64,000 bases of DNA from Elmis aenea (GCA_947652605.1 OX393581.1:52847924-52911923), one strand, 5' to 3'; positions 37,726-49,647 are shown, numbered from the stretch's first letter. Program-made: numbers and translations. Notes: generated by a model from the letters alone, not told the origin.

Positions 37726-38929
37726 AGAGAAATTTTCACAAAATTTGATGATTTTATTAAATTATATAGCTGGATTAAATAGCACGATCAATGATAATTT
37801 TATAGCGTCACATTCTTTATGTGGGTACAGAGGTAAAAGTAGCAATTATCTATATTTATAGTCGACAGCAAGACGTTAAATAAACACACTTGCAATTTGA
37901 AAATATATCAGAAACACAATATCCACGTTAATATATTGCTTGCAACTTTGCAACGTCAAAAATAAAGAAGCTAGTTTAGTGTTCCGTTTGCCATGATATA
38001 TAAGTACTCGCTACACCTACATCAAATCTTAACTTGGCTAGATGCCAGGCGATTTATTTTGTCCTAGACTTTTTTTCCTTGGGTGTACCCAACTTTGTTC
38101 AAGTGTGATGTACTCTTGAAATTACATAATACGTACGAAATCGCTTTAAAGTACAAGCTACAACATACAGAGCTTAAATTTTAAAAGGATAATGTACTAG
38201 TAATAAAGGATTAAGTTCTGGACGTTGGTTTATTTTATTCGACTTGAAATGAGATGCAAGTTTGGACGATGTTTTAAATGAAACTATACATGCAGGATCT
38301 TTTTAAACGTTTAAAAATAATGACACGATTATTTTAAAGTTGCAAGAGCTTATGGGACGGTTATATAGAGCCCGTTACGTAACGTCTTTGTCCCTTTTTG
38401 CAGCGAAGATATCATTATGCGAATGCATTAGGCTGTAACCCACGTATTGCTCCAATTTTTACAAAATTATACCGTTTCAAACTTCAGACGAATACTAAGG
38501 GAAGTTATGCTGATTGAAACAAATAGGATCAAAAAAGGTCTGGCGGGGTACCATGTAAAAAAACTCTGAATTGGCGACGCACCCCGACCAGTACCGGCAG
38601 TAAAATGCAAGGAATGGTTTCTACATGTGCACGTCAACTTTATCTAACTGAAAATCTCGCTTGCTATCCGGGGTTGATCGTAAACGTCAGCTGTGATATT
38701 ATATTTTTATGATAATGTAGGACGGTCAAAAAATCTGTTGATCCTGTATTGAAATTGTAATTTGCTTTTATTGGTTGTTGTATAAACGGTTTATGGGTAT
38801 AGCATACGTGCTTAGCAAACATTTTTTAATAGCGCTAATATAACTACACCATTAACATTAAAATAACAATAAACAAATCGAATTCATCATATTAGCTGTG
38901 ATGGGGTTAAGTTTACGAAAATTTACCTC
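37726..38929. other. Noncoding DNA
   Basis: AT-rich, with slightly higher GC near 38340-38690. Nothing recognised. Confidence 0.5.
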
Positions 38930-39140
38930 CAACTCTCAGATTTCTTTGTGCAACTTTTTTTTTTGAAAAGTAGTCACAAAGGTAGCTCAAAATGGTTTAA
39001 GTTTCTGAAGGAAATGGCCAATGGCACGTATAACTCTACAAAACATTTAGTTTTGATGCAATAAACACTGCCTTGATCAGATTCTAGCGACAACATATCG
39101 TGACCCTTCCTGGTTACATATATCTTAAAGATAATACAAT
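38930..39140 (-). repeat. Dispersed repeat, copy B
   Basis: This is an inverted copy of the repeat at 27880-28135. It shares AAACATTTAGTTTTGATGCA and GGAAATGGCCAATGGCAC (with substitutions), plus ACAACATATCGTGACC at its outer part. The two copies are clearly homologous but diverged. It lies directly beside a transposase fragment, though I cannot show that the two belong together. Confidence 0.6.
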
Positions 39141-39229
39141 AAAATTATGACAAATATTCAAATAGCACTCTATTTTTAATTAAACAATACCCTAGTCTAT
39201 TATAAAAAGAATTTTTAACATTGGCCAAC

Positions 39230-39500
39230 TGTCTTTTATTAATTAATTCGAATTTTGCACTATTGCTTTCTTAAGAAAATTTATATTTGGGTGGCTTATT
39301 TTGTGATTTTACTTTTGATGCGGCCCCATAGAAAGTAGTCACAAAGTGTTAAGCCCGGACATCTGGCTGGCCAATTTATGGCACCACCTCTAACAATTTA
39401 ACGATTTGGAAAAAAATAATTCAAAAAAATTTCAACATCTAAGGGAAATGCGCGGGATAGCCATTCTGCTGGAACCAGATTTCCTGATTTCATCTTGTAA
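39230..39500 (-). mobile_element. IS630/Tc1/mariner-superfamily transposase fragment
   Basis: On the minus strand, with frameshifts, I read WFQQNGYPAHF (family: WFQQDGAPAH). After a poorly preserved linker come RGGAINWPARCPGLTLCDYF and LWGRIKSKITK (family: RGGPIxWPPRSPDLTPLDFFLWGxxKSxVY). This is the second-to-third catalytic segment of a DDE transposase common in insects. The conserved D of 'QDG' is N, and stops interrupt, so it is dead. It is a different lineage from the mariner at 34566-35322. Confidence 0.7.
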
Positions 39501-40274
39501 ACCCGTTCTTCGTTGGAGTAATTATTTATTTGCAAGTGGAAATAAATAAAAATATGTAGGTAAATTCATTATTAAAGAGTGATATTTCATTGTTATACTA
39601 CAACCTTTTAAACTGAATTTACGAGGGCAAACGTTATTTATGTATTATATTAGAATTCTCGAGATTTCTCTTTTCTCGAGAAGGAAAAACTATCAAGAAA
39701 TCTTAAACAGTAACACGACACATTCAGACACGGTCAAAACAAAACGCTCGTCTCGCTATTTTATTGATACAAGTTGCTGGTGTTTGTTTGCGCGTAACCG
39801 AAGACGGAAAAACCAAGGGTGAAATCCATTATTCGCGAAGTTGATTCAGCTGCCGTAACAAATGATCCAAAACCAATATTTAAAGTGAGTCTGTCGCGAG
39901 AATCGTAGCAGGCCCGAAAACACCTGTGACAAAGAGGAGCCGGGTATGCAGACTAGCAGCGGATATCAAATATCGGAGATCTGTTGCCGCGAGCTGTTGA
40001 GCATGTTGATGGATACGAGACTGCAATGCGCTCTTGTACAAGAAACCGTCGCTCAAACGTTCCGAAGCGGTAATGCACCGCTATCTTTCACACTTTCAGA
40101 TAATAAACCAACAACCAGCCGCCCCAACATCTATAAAACGTACAACCAATTTTCCCTAAAGACCGAGTGTTAAAAGAAAATGTAGGTAAGACCCTCTTTG
40201 GGAAAGTTTAAACATAAACGTTATACCGTAATGCCATAGAGTCTTATTAATAAGGAAATAATTGAGTTACTCAC
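39501..40274. other. Noncoding DNA
   Basis: A 75-codon plus-strand frame at 39946-40173 in CpG-richer DNA has no recognised similarity and lies opposite the exon candidate strand. No feature is supported. Confidence 0.45.
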
Positions 40275-40341
40275 TCCTCCCCCTCAAGCTGCGGCGGTCC
40301 TTGTAGTCGAAACTCCGTCGCGTTCCACTCCATTACGATAC
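40275..40341 (-). CDS. Candidate 67-bp internal exon, minus strand
   Basis: The minus strand has a strong acceptor (TGTTTCTTTTTTTTGTCATCCAG just above 40341, split here as TGTTTCTTTTTTTT and GTCATCCAG). The donor is strong (GAGGA|GTGAGTAAC below 40275). Between them one frame is open: (I)V-MEWNATEFRLQGPPQLEGE. Without the donor it would end at a TGA after one more codon (...GEE-stop). The exon is GC-rich inside AT-rich flanks, as real exons in such genomes are. I do not recognise the peptide. If genuine, it belongs to a gene with introns far longer than the exon. The candidate at 22841-23020 is on the same strand, but linkage is speculative. Confidence 0.45.
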
Positions 40342-40450
40342 CTGGATGACAAAAAAAAGAAACAATTAAAATTGTGTCATGTAATGAAATAGACGCTAAA
40401 AATAAAAATACAATATAGATTCTTAAACTTTTTCTAAAAGCAATTCATTA

Positions 40451-40751
40451 CGTCTTTTGCTACAATTGACAATAACGGCTTCGACTATGTTAGCTAAACA
40501 TGCCCAGGTAATTTTAGAACCATGACTTTAATAATTTTCTAGTTATTGTATCTTATACGGGGTGTTGTCTTACGGTATAGATGTTATCATCCATTAACGC
40601 GGTATATATTGCAAAAGAGGTACCGACGCTTGGGCGTCTTTTTCCAAAATTGACAAAAACGGCTATGTTAGTTAAACAAACCAAGGTAAGTTTAGAACCA
40701 TGAATTTAAAAATTTTCCAGTTATTGCAGCTTATACGGGGAGTTGTCTTAC
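40451..40751. repeat. Isolated copy of the 184-bp satellite (about 1.6 units)
   Basis: It contains the satellite's diagnostic strings: GCTAAACATGCCCAGGTAAT, TTTAGAACCATGACTTTAA, GCAAAAGAGGTACCGACGCT and TGGGCGTC. The full array is at 62904-64000, in the same orientation. The second partial unit is more diverged and has an internal deletion near 40660. The copy breaks off at GTTGTCTTAC (40751), directly before a hAT-like element. Confidence 0.9.
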
Positions 40752-40754
40752 TTA

Positions 40755-40984
40755 TAGCAGTGATTTTGAACCTGTTTCCTTCAATGTACCCCTTGTCAAC
40801 TAGTTCATTTCAAAAGAACTTTATTTATGCATAGAACAAACAGAGTTAAACATATATTTAGTCCGAAAATTGTTGGTTCTTGATTTCCACCAACGAATTT
40901 TGCCCGTCATTATACACGTACACCCTGTAGAAGTCTTACGTACCAATTGGGGGACCATGGACCCCCGATTTAGAACCCCCGCTA
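40755..40984. mobile_element. hAT-like MITE, about 230 bp
   Basis: The ends are imperfect inverted repeats: TAGCAGTGATTTTGAACC on the left and GATTTAGAACCCCCGCTA on the right, pairing at about 12 of 18 positions. Inner parts carry 'TGTACCCCTTGTC' and 'GGGGGACCATGGACCCCC', typical of hAT MITEs. No coding capacity. I could not define an 8-bp target duplication. Confidence 0.6.
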
Positions 40985-42429
40985 TAGAGTATAGAGAACA
41001 TCATTTATTCTCAAAAACAAATAATAATTTTATCATGTTTACATTTATATAACATGAGTAACCACATAAAATAAAACTTTTTGCAGTATTAGTTAAGTAG
41101 TTCTATATTTTCAATATTTTGGCATATTTGTTTAAAGCGCTGTATTATACAAAAGTTAAACATTCTCCTCTTATAATCCCATTATGATAAAAATAAATAA
41201 ATATACGGCCTTTTGTCACGCCACAATACTAATGGCTGTTGTCAAATAATCCTAAATATGCAATCTAACTTTCACAACAAAGCATTTACAAAAACGTCAC
41301 CTAGTTATGTATATCAATTAAATTATTAAATTTTGTTCATTTAAATAGCACTCACCTTGGAAGGTAATTTTTAGAATACCGCAGTTTTGTATTATTGCGT
41401 GTGAATAAGATATATGTTGTGGTTTAATTCGGTGTGTGTACAGTGTCCAGGCGTACGAGATCCCGAATTTAGATAATGCATGTTTGACAGAAGTAAAGTA
41501 AATACGCTTTACCTAAATACTGGTGAAAATTATGCTGTAGGTACATGCACAGCTAATTTTAGAAGTTTTTCGTTTGATAAATCAAGCAAGGCGTCAAGTT
41601 CATTTTTTTTTTGTCTCCGCAGTGTGTATAAATGTTAACCATCACCAAAGCAAAAATATCGTCAACCGGTTGGCTTAGAAACCCAATAATTATGGCTGCT
41701 CAAGGTTGCTGTAAATTTTACAAGTGCTGCGATTATCTGACAAAAATATTATTTAAGTATTTAAAAAAAGTTGAAGGTGTAGACCAAAGGTCAAAAGTGC
41801 ATTAAATTTGTCTTGAAATTCTGCCCAACTTTGCTAATTTAACCGTCTATTTAACTCTTATAATAACAAAGTTAACCATACAACACATGTAGATAATTGT
41901 CACCCTGTATACGGGCATTTATCGAATCTTTTACTCATGTCTCAACACCTTCCAGGATGTGATCCTTCTGTGTTCATCTACTTGCATCTGACACGGCCAA
42001 CTGACATCCTCTCGTAACTCTACGAGACCTTTCTCTAAGAACGGATGTGCTTCCACGAAAAACACAAAAAACCACTTAGCGTTTACGCACACATATTTTA
42101 TCTGTGCAGAATTAAGTGAGAAATATTGCACTATGCACTGGAAACGGAAATTTTAGTGGAAGAATTATTGTGCAAATGAAGTTAGTTTCGCGGAATACCG
42201 AAACACAACGCAGTACAAAACGGAACGAGCGCAGACCTCTTTTATTTATCATGAAAAATGTATCATTTATAGCGTGGATATTTCATGCAACGTAAATTTT
42301 TTAATACCAGACCTCATGCATCAGTTATTTCACAGCACACAACTTGAATTTTAGCTCGTAGTGGTATTTTAAAGTTACATACTAGAGGGTGTCGATAAAT
42401 AGTTGGCCTTCAATTAAAAATAAACAAAA
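40985..42429. other. Noncoding DNA
   Basis: AT-rich. CACCCTGTAT at 41902 and AGGGTGTCGATAAATAG at 42387 look like terminal motifs of dispersed repeats but have no paired ends. A minus-strand frame at 41931-42131 (MQVDEHRRITSWKVLRHE at its end) is unrecognised. Confidence 0.4.
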
Positions 42430-42840
42430 TTGCATGGAGAAATAAGACTGAGAAGGAACAAAGAAATAGAGGAGAAACTCAGAGGAGAAAATATCATTCG
42501 ACACTTTAAAACACAACGATTACGATGGATGGGACACATCATGAGAAGTAAGCCAACCTAAATGATCAGGAGAATAACACAATGGATTCCTATTTGGCCC
42601 AGGAACAAGGGAAGACCCAGGAAAAGATGGAGAGTCGTTAGGTAGAGGGAAAAAGAAACAGAGGAAGGCCAAGAATAAAATGAAAAAAAGAAGTGAGGAA
42701 GAGACTAGAAGAAAAAGGAGTCAGCTGGAGAGATGTGCCACAATTAGCTAACGATAGGCAGGAGTGGAGAAACTTAATACAGGAATAGAAAAGCACACCT
42801 CGACACCGAAAGGTACAAGAAAAACCGATTAAGAAGAAGA
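42430..42840 (+). mobile_element. Non-LTR retrotransposon C-terminus and 3' tail
   Basis: An open stretch reads RLRRNKEIEEKLRGENIIRH then FKTQRLRWMGHIMRS. After a broken interval it continues RGRPRIK-stop-KKEVRKRLEEKGVSWRDV and then PQLANDRQEWRNLIQE-stop. This is an almost textbook insect endonuclease-RT tail (RLRWxGHxxR, RGRPR, GVSWxxxxxxAxDRxEWR). The 3' end carries CCTCGACACCGAAAGGTAC and a TTAAGAAGAAG tail, also seen at 58100-58145, so those two share a family. Frameshifts disable it. Confidence 0.85.
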
Positions 42841-43540
42841 TTTATAAAACGATAAAATAAAAATTTTGTTTATTACATTAAAAACTGCTTATAAATCTAA
42901 AGTAACTGGTTTAGTTTTTAATATACTTATATCGGCATCAACTTTAAAACCCATTTTAAATATTCAACATTTCATCGTTGGTGAAACATAATTCTTGCTA
43001 GAACTGCAGGGTATGATTACAAAAATTATTTACTGCACTCTTTTGCTGATAATGCCTCGTAATTTACAACCTTTAAGTTCAGATTTACATCTATATTTCT
43101 ATTCATAAATGCAGACATATTTTACTGCGAAATTGTTCAAACAGTTTGTTTAAAGCAGAAGTTATATTGTTCCTAAACACGCTATTTTAAATTTACAATG
43201 TTTAAATGTTAAATTAGACTAATAAAATCTTAAGTGCTTCTGAAGTTACATACTTGGAAGTTGCATCTGATATGAAATAAATTTTGAGAAGTTGTTTAGC
43301 ATGTTAAATAAAATAAGTGTTTGATTTTTTGGAGATACGGTCACACGTAAAAAATAATTAATCCAGACTTTAGTATTTATACTTTCGAACATAAATTCTT
43401 TGCTTTTATTACAGATAACAAAATTCCGCGATGCTTAAACAGCTAGTATTTGATTTTGATTTTAAAACTATTTATAACGCGTTGCTTTGAAATATGCCTC
43501 TTAAATGAGCGTCTAGTCTAAGCGGTACATTGTATTCCAG
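42841..43540. other. AT-rich noncoding DNA
   Basis: Nothing recognised. Confidence 0.55.
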
Positions 43541-43600
43541 GCTGATAAATTTCATCACATTCAAACTAAATGATGCATCAAAAGTGTCCAAACCGTCACG
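43541..43600 (+). CDS. Weak candidate 60-bp exon, plus strand
   Basis: The acceptor-like CATTGTATTCCAG (ending 43540) and a good donor (TCACG|GTAAGTGAG after 43600) bracket a frame reading LINFITFKLNDASKVSKPS. The composition is like the surrounding noncoding DNA, and no relative is recognised. Such a splice-site pair can occur by chance in 64 kb. Confidence 0.18.
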
Positions 43601-44164
43601 GTAAGTGAGCGTGGCTATTACGCAACAAACAGCGTCGAGCCTAAAATTCATAATAAATCATCATCAAATTGTTTTGTATGTCGAAATGTATAGAATGATT
43701 TTTTGGCGCAGCTGAGTCGGCGTCTTTCAAGGTTTTGTTATTGAATTAAACAAAATAGTTACCAGATTTTTAAAATAGTCTTGTTTGCAAGCCAAAATTA
43801 AAATGCCAAGGAACTAAAATTAAAAATGTGTTCTTTTTCAACACACAGCTTTACCAAAAACCCCAACTTATAACCTGTAAGTCTGAAAAAAGCTTTTATT
43901 TAGAGATCATGATTGATAGGTTCATTTTATGGAGCTATAAATTCTTGTCTTATTACTTGTAAAGATATAAATTTTGTTAATATCTGTACTGGGGCGGCAC
44001 AAGCTTTTAGTCTTCACCGTTATGCGTATGTTCTTGACGAACTTCCAATATAAAAACAGATTCAAGCTTAAGTTAGTTCAAATCGCAGCAACTTTTCAGC
44101 AACCAATCAACAAACTTAAACTTTTGAAAACGGTGTCTTAACGACATGAATACAAGGGCATAAT
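43601..44164. other. AT-rich noncoding DNA
   Basis: Nothing recognised. Confidence 0.55.
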
Positions 44165-44570
44165 GCTCATTGGAAAAAAAGTTGCAGTACAAGCCCATTC
44201 TAAGGCTATACTGTCAATGGACAGGTAGAAATGCTCAGAATGAGCAGAGTAGACATCAGAGCAGCCACAGGACTCATTATAGGACACTGTGGGCTAAACA
44301 AACACTTCTACATTATAGGGCTCTAAGAGACCGATATATGCAGAGGATTTGGTGAAGAAGAAGAAACTCCTCTTCACGTAATATGCCAGTGTGAAGGATT
44401 CACACCTTATCGGCGTAGACTTCTGGGAATGGAAAAAACAAACCAAGAAGAGTTAAGAAAAACAACTTAAAAAAAAACTGGAGGTTTTCAAAAACTCAGG
44501 AGTTCTTTAAGGGGCCACCACCAGACGAGACGGTTAGACCAATAGGACGCAGTACAGGAACCCGAAAGGG
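44165..44570 (+). mobile_element. LINE RNase H/C-terminal fragment, copy 1
   Basis: In two frames I read VDIRAATGLIIGHCGLNKHF, then (after a +1 shift) GEEEETPLHVICQCEGFTPY and RRRLLGMEKTNQEELRKTT. This matches the C-terminal region of I/Jockey-type LINEs that carry RNase H: LxTGHCxLNxHL, then a Cys-rich CxxCGExEETxxHxxCxC block, then RxxxLG. The first Cys pair is damaged. A second copy of the same family is at 51995-52310, aligned over about 300 bp including the noncoding tail GGGGCCACCACCAGA / GGGGCTATCACCAGA. Confidence 0.8.
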
Positions 44571-46199
44571 AACCATCTCCGCGGAAATAATAATTATTAT
44601 AATGCGCACAAGAAATTGTAATGGGTCTTTTTTTACATTTGTAAAAGATTTTTGCGTAAAAAAATTTCATCTTCGAAGACTGCTCCTAGAAAGTACAGAG
44701 CGAAGCACCACCACAAGAATAGCGAAACGACACGCGATAAATCCATTATCTCCTAAACCGTAATAAACTCAAAACATTATTAAGGAACATGATTAAAATT
44801 AATGTCTCACAAAATCACCAGAAAATAATTACATGCTCCAGTGAACACATCGAGATGTCAATATTAATAATCAAAAAATTGTTTTCGGGACTAAAACGCA
44901 ATGCTAAATAAACACAGATTGTCTTTTTAATATCACAAAGACACACATAAAAAATGTAAAACGCAATTTTCGTTTATAATTCATTGTTAACTGTTGTTTT
45001 ATCATTACACAATGGCGGTAATAATTTTTTTCAACATAAAAGAGGTTTTATATTTTGTTATTCTGTAGAAGAATGGAAAAATACTGTTTCAGAAATACGT
45101 CCTAAAGAGCACTTATAATTACAACGACATTTGCTTACTAAGGGAGAATATTACACAAAAGGTTTGAACAGTAATATTCTTCACTGCATATTTTTATTTT
45201 CTCCAGTTTCTAAAGTTAAATATAAAAAGGTTGATGTAGCATATCTGCTACAATTAAAATTCGCATTTAAGTTAAAAACTAAGTTTAGCACATTGGATGC
45301 GCTTCAAAATATATTTATTATGTTTCAATAAACTCGATTTGTTTTTTAAAATCTTAATTAATATATTGGGGAGGCTGGTAAATTGAAATAGAAGCATACC
45401 CAGACTCATATCAATAAATTTTTAAATAACACTGGCCAACAGAACACTGTTAAATTTTGACCAGACATAAGTATTATTACCATCTTGTACACAAATTAGT
45501 GAAATAAAAGTGATTTTGTTTTAAAATTTGCGTGATACTATGGCCACATCTTTAAATAGGATCGCGTTAAGACTTCAATTACAGCAAGAATGCAAATGAT
45601 AATGACATTTTACAGAAAATACGAATGATTTAGATTACAAAGAGGTCGTGAACCTATACACACGTCTTTTTAACTTCCATAAAGTAACTAAAGTTATAAT
45701 TAGTTGGTGAAGTACACAGAAGTGCATCCAAGTTTTCGAGAATTAAGCTTCAGAGAATCATCCGAGGGTAACCACGATTAATATTTAAATACTGCATCAA
45801 AGAAATGGGTTTTATTCAAATTTTATGCGGTTCAGGTCTGGGGACTCGTGTAAAATTGGGTAATTACAAAAAGCTTCGGTAAGTTTGGATGTACTTTAAG
45901 GCATGTTCATGATTAGTAGCAAGATTTTACGAGTTTCCTTGAAGTAAAGAACGCCAAAAATAATGCATGTTTTTGAAAAAGGTGAAAATTGTTGCCTAGT
46001 GAAATCGAAGTTTATATAGGAGACCATCTTTTGCTTTTCGAATGCTTAAAGAATTAAATTAAATCGCGATTTTATAAATCTGAAGCCACACATTTCCCGT
46101 CCACGAGTTGAAGTATTAGCTAATTTCGCACAACACCAAGAAACTCATACAGAACCCCGGCATTCAGCAGGTAATAAATGTCGAACAAAAAGGATTGAA
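44571..46199. other. AT-rich noncoding DNA
   Basis: No repeat or coding signal is identified beyond short chance openings. Confidence 0.55.
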
Positions 46200-46530
46200 A
46201 TTTTATTTAAAGTCAAGTTTAATCCGCCGTGCGGGCGGCCTTTATTGCACTATTTGTCACGACGCCAGAGGTGCCGTAATGAGGGCACAGCCGTCCTGAT
46301 GGAGATTTGTGAGGCACCTTAACTCGGAGAAATTCCGGTTCTTTACTTTTCGTACATTTCTCGGGCGTAATTTGCCGGAGATCGTACGTAACAATAGCGG
46401 AATATCTGGCCCTGTACGTGATAGAGGATGATTTGGAAAATTAGAACGTACGATGGCAGCGCACTGCGGTTCGGTGCGTGAGAGCGCGTAACGACTAATT
46501 GCAATCAGGGCACGCACAACACGCATATTC
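46200..46530. other. CpG-rich unexplained island
   Basis: About 300 bp with many CpG and a 91-codon minus-strand opening (46257-46532). The latter is unrecognised and expected by composition. A conserved regulatory element or decayed repeat is possible. Confidence 0.3.
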
Positions 46531-46910
46531 AATTGAATAGAGCAGATTCATTAGCTGACGACATTGAATACAAGTGCCACTTTGGGATATAACACAATTT
46601 TTTACATAAAATCTTCGAAATCAGCTTTTGGGACAACCTAAGCCACGCATTTCTACCTTCGATTTGTTCAAAATAGCCTAAAACTATTTTCACTGCCTTC
46701 AAAAGTTTGAAAATAGTTTTAAGTGTATAACCTTGTTTTTCTTTTAGAGAAAAATTCGAAAGTTTTGCAATGGTCTTCATATTTTCTTTGTAATGGAACC
46801 GAAAAATAACTAAAATTAAATTAAAAGTAGAAAATGTCAGTACATACGCAGCAAAATTATGGCATAGTAAGTCGAAAAAGGCAAGAATCAAGGAGATGGA
46901 GATGGAATAC

Positions 46911-47770
46911 ATGCTTATCTACAACGAAAAAATGATTTTGGAAACGATCCAATATTTTGTTTGAAAGAAACTTTAACAATTAACTCAACAAAGCAAAATT
47001 TCCTTACTATTAACGAGTATTAACCTTCTTTCGAGACACATATTCTCGAATAATTTTTCAACCGCTTAAGATATTGACTTGAAATTTTCAGGATATGTTT
47101 ATCATGCTAATCTACTACAAAAAAATTAATTTGGAAACGATCCAATATTTTGTTTGTAAGAAACTTCAACAATTAACTCAACAAAGCAAAATTTCCTTAC
47201 TATTAACCTCCTTTCGAGACACATTCTCGAATAATTTTTCAACCGCTTAAGATATTGACTTGAAATTTTCAGGTAATGTTTATCATGCTTATCTACAACG
47301 CAAAAATGATTTTGGAAACGATCCAATATTTTGTTTGTAAGACACTTCAACAATTAACTTAACAAAGCAAAATTTCCTTACTATTAATCTCATTTCGAGA
47401 CACATATTCCCGAATAATTTTTCAACCGCTTTAGATATTGACTTGAAAGTTTCAGGATATGATTACAATGCTAATCTACAACGAAAAAATGATTTTGGAA
47501 ACGATCCAATATTTTGTTTGTAAGAAACTTTAACAATTAACTCAACAAAGCAAAATTTCCTTACTATTAACCTCCTTTCGAGACACATATTCCCGAATAA
47601 TTTTTCAACCGCTTAAGATATTGACTGGAAATTTTCAGGATATGTTTATCATGCTAATCTACAACAAAAAAAAATGATTTTGGAAACGATCCAATATTTT
47701 GTTTGTAAGAAACTTCAACAATTAACTCAACAAAGCAAAAATTCCTTATTATTAACCTCCTTTCGAGACT
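46911..47770. repeat. Satellite-like tandem array, about 183-bp unit, 4.7 copies
   Basis: The marker TGGAAACGATCCAATATTTT occurs at 46939, 47132, 47313, 47496 and 47681, giving spacings of 193, 181, 183 and 185 bp. Each unit also contains AACAATTAACTCAACAAAGC, TTTCGAGACACA and TTTTTCAACCGCTTAAGATA followed by TTGACTTGAAATTTTCAGG. The longer first unit has an extra ACGAGTATTA-like insertion near 47020. Units are highly similar, with the last one cut off at TTTCGAGAC (47768). It has no similarity to the 184-bp satellite despite almost equal length. Confidence 0.95.
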
Positions 47771-49394
47771 AGAATATACTTATTCATATTTATTTTCCAA
47801 GGTTTTTCAATGCACATCAGCTTTATCAAACGTATATCGTTATGGAGCCAAAACTATCCCATTGTCTGCAAAATTAGTAGTGTACAAAGTGCTTGGTATT
47901 TTAGTGAATCGTTAGCATTCAAGTTCAGACACTTTCGTCCCAAACTGTCACCCAACTCATGGGTCGTCCAAAAACCACAAGTGGACCAAATACACAACCC
48001 TAACTGTTTCCGCATCCACTTAAGCTTAGTGCAGAAACTAGAAAACAGACCACATCAAAGTTAACAGTTCATTTACGCTTTACAAATCTTCCCCCGTTAA
48101 ATGTTTGCAGTTATTTAAATCGCTTTACGTTGACAGTTTTCAAATTTACATTCCACGACTAAAAGCTCCAATAAACTATTACCTGAACATTTTTATTCCA
48201 ACGTTTATTAAAAAGCAATAAACACCACTCCATTCAAATAAAACTGCATTTCTGATGAAGCAAAATAAAAGCTAACGAGAAACTGTTATCTATCTACATA
48301 AATTGTCGACGCTGCTTCCAGCTCATGGAACGTAGATTATAAAATATGCAACACTTTTCACGTTACCTGTTTCATTTGGGTTAGAGTTCTTAAGCTAAAA
48401 TCAATATTACAAGTAAAATATTCAGAGGTACACAGCATGGGTCGATTCTGGTTGTTAAATATTCATCAATGTATGAACACGTATAATAAAATAGGAAGAG
48501 TCTTTTAAGTAGCAAACACGTAAAGAATGATGCCTTGATGGTTAAATTTTGTTGAATTTTGGTTCACAACGATGAAGCAGATAATGGAGAAGCGACAGGA
48601 ATTCAATAGCGAAACATTTTGCATATGTAGACTACATTAAAACCTTTGATACAGTTCTTCGGTATAAAATGTAGACGATAATGAGAGAAAAAAAAAGGAA
48701 TACTACCTCTATTGGATGGTAGTAGAAATTTATAATCCAAGGATTATTTTTTAAAATCGTATTTTCGGTTTTTCCTAATTTTCTCGAAAACAGTTTAAGA
48801 TATTTCCCATTTCTCTTCGGATTAACAAAGAGCACCGAATTTAAAAGCTTTGTCAAATTTAAACCTATGCTCTAGCTATTACAATAAGCGAGAACCCCAT
48901 GCTTAAACTCGAATTCCAAACCCCCTGTATATACCATTTACTTGCCATGTTAAAAAAATCTACTTAAAACACGGTTTATTTAAAGCGTTCATTGGATTTT
49001 CCATTTAATTACTAAGTGTCCTGTTTTTCGAGCCATAAAATTAACCAAACTCGAGCGATGAAGCGCACACAAAAGCGTTTAATGACCTAATCATCACAAA
49101 CCCCGATAAAACATAAAATCCACCGCCATGATTTTATGGCCGGTGTAGGTGGTAACGGTATCTGATCTGCAACAAGTGCAATGTAATATGAACTGAGCAC
49201 ATGCTGGCTGTACAAAACGATCCGTGGCGTCTGTGTTCACAGCGACAATGAAAAACTGATCAGGATAACGAGCAGTGTGCAAAAATTATCCCATTAAGTT
49301 GCTTCAACATGTTCGTTTGTGATCTATTTATTATTAAACAAAAAATATCCCACTCAAACAATACACATTCTGATGTCTTATTTATCAAAGAGAT
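47771..49394. other. Noncoding DNA
   Basis: AT-rich. CCCCCTGTATATACC at 48921 resembles a repeat terminus. Open frames near 47810-48064 and 49094-49282 show no family resemblance. Confidence 0.5.
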
Positions 49395-49590
49395 ATTTTA
49401 CGATCAAGCAGGAAGATGCCTACTTTGATCTTACCATACGCCAACACAGCGAAATACCTCGGCTTAACACTTAACTTCGTCGGAAAACATGTCAGAGAGA
49501 AGAGAAAGGAGTTGGGTATTAGATATTGAAAAATTTATTGGTTATTAGAAAAAACTCCGCTCTGTCGGTACATAATAAGCTTCGTTGAAC
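49395..49590 (+). mobile_element. Jockey-like RT C-terminal fragment
   Basis: The plus strand reads LILPYANTAKYLGLTLNFVG then KHVREKRKELGIRY-stop-KIYWLL and, after a shift, KNSALSVHNKL. This matches the YLGxxLD...HIxxKxxELxxxxxxxYWLxGRxSxLSxxNKLxLY stretch of Jockey-clade RTs. The fragment ends just before a Penelope-like segment in the opposite orientation. Confidence 0.8.
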
Positions 49591-49647
49591 TAGGTTCTCG
49601 GGCGCTGAACCGCGTCTGTTGCTGGTATCTAGAGAGACCGAGTTCTC

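Noticed and set aside
38965..39345. AAGTAGTCACAAAG present twice, 366 bp apart, as a possible target-site duplication
   Set aside because: Repeated 14-mers are expected by chance in 64 kb. The right copy encodes part of the transposase block, so it is not a simple flank.
46529..46912. 127-codon minus-strand frame, the longest in the window
   Set aside because: Composition is that of AT-rich noncoding DNA (many F, L, I, K, N), with no recognisable domain. It ends just at the tandem array.
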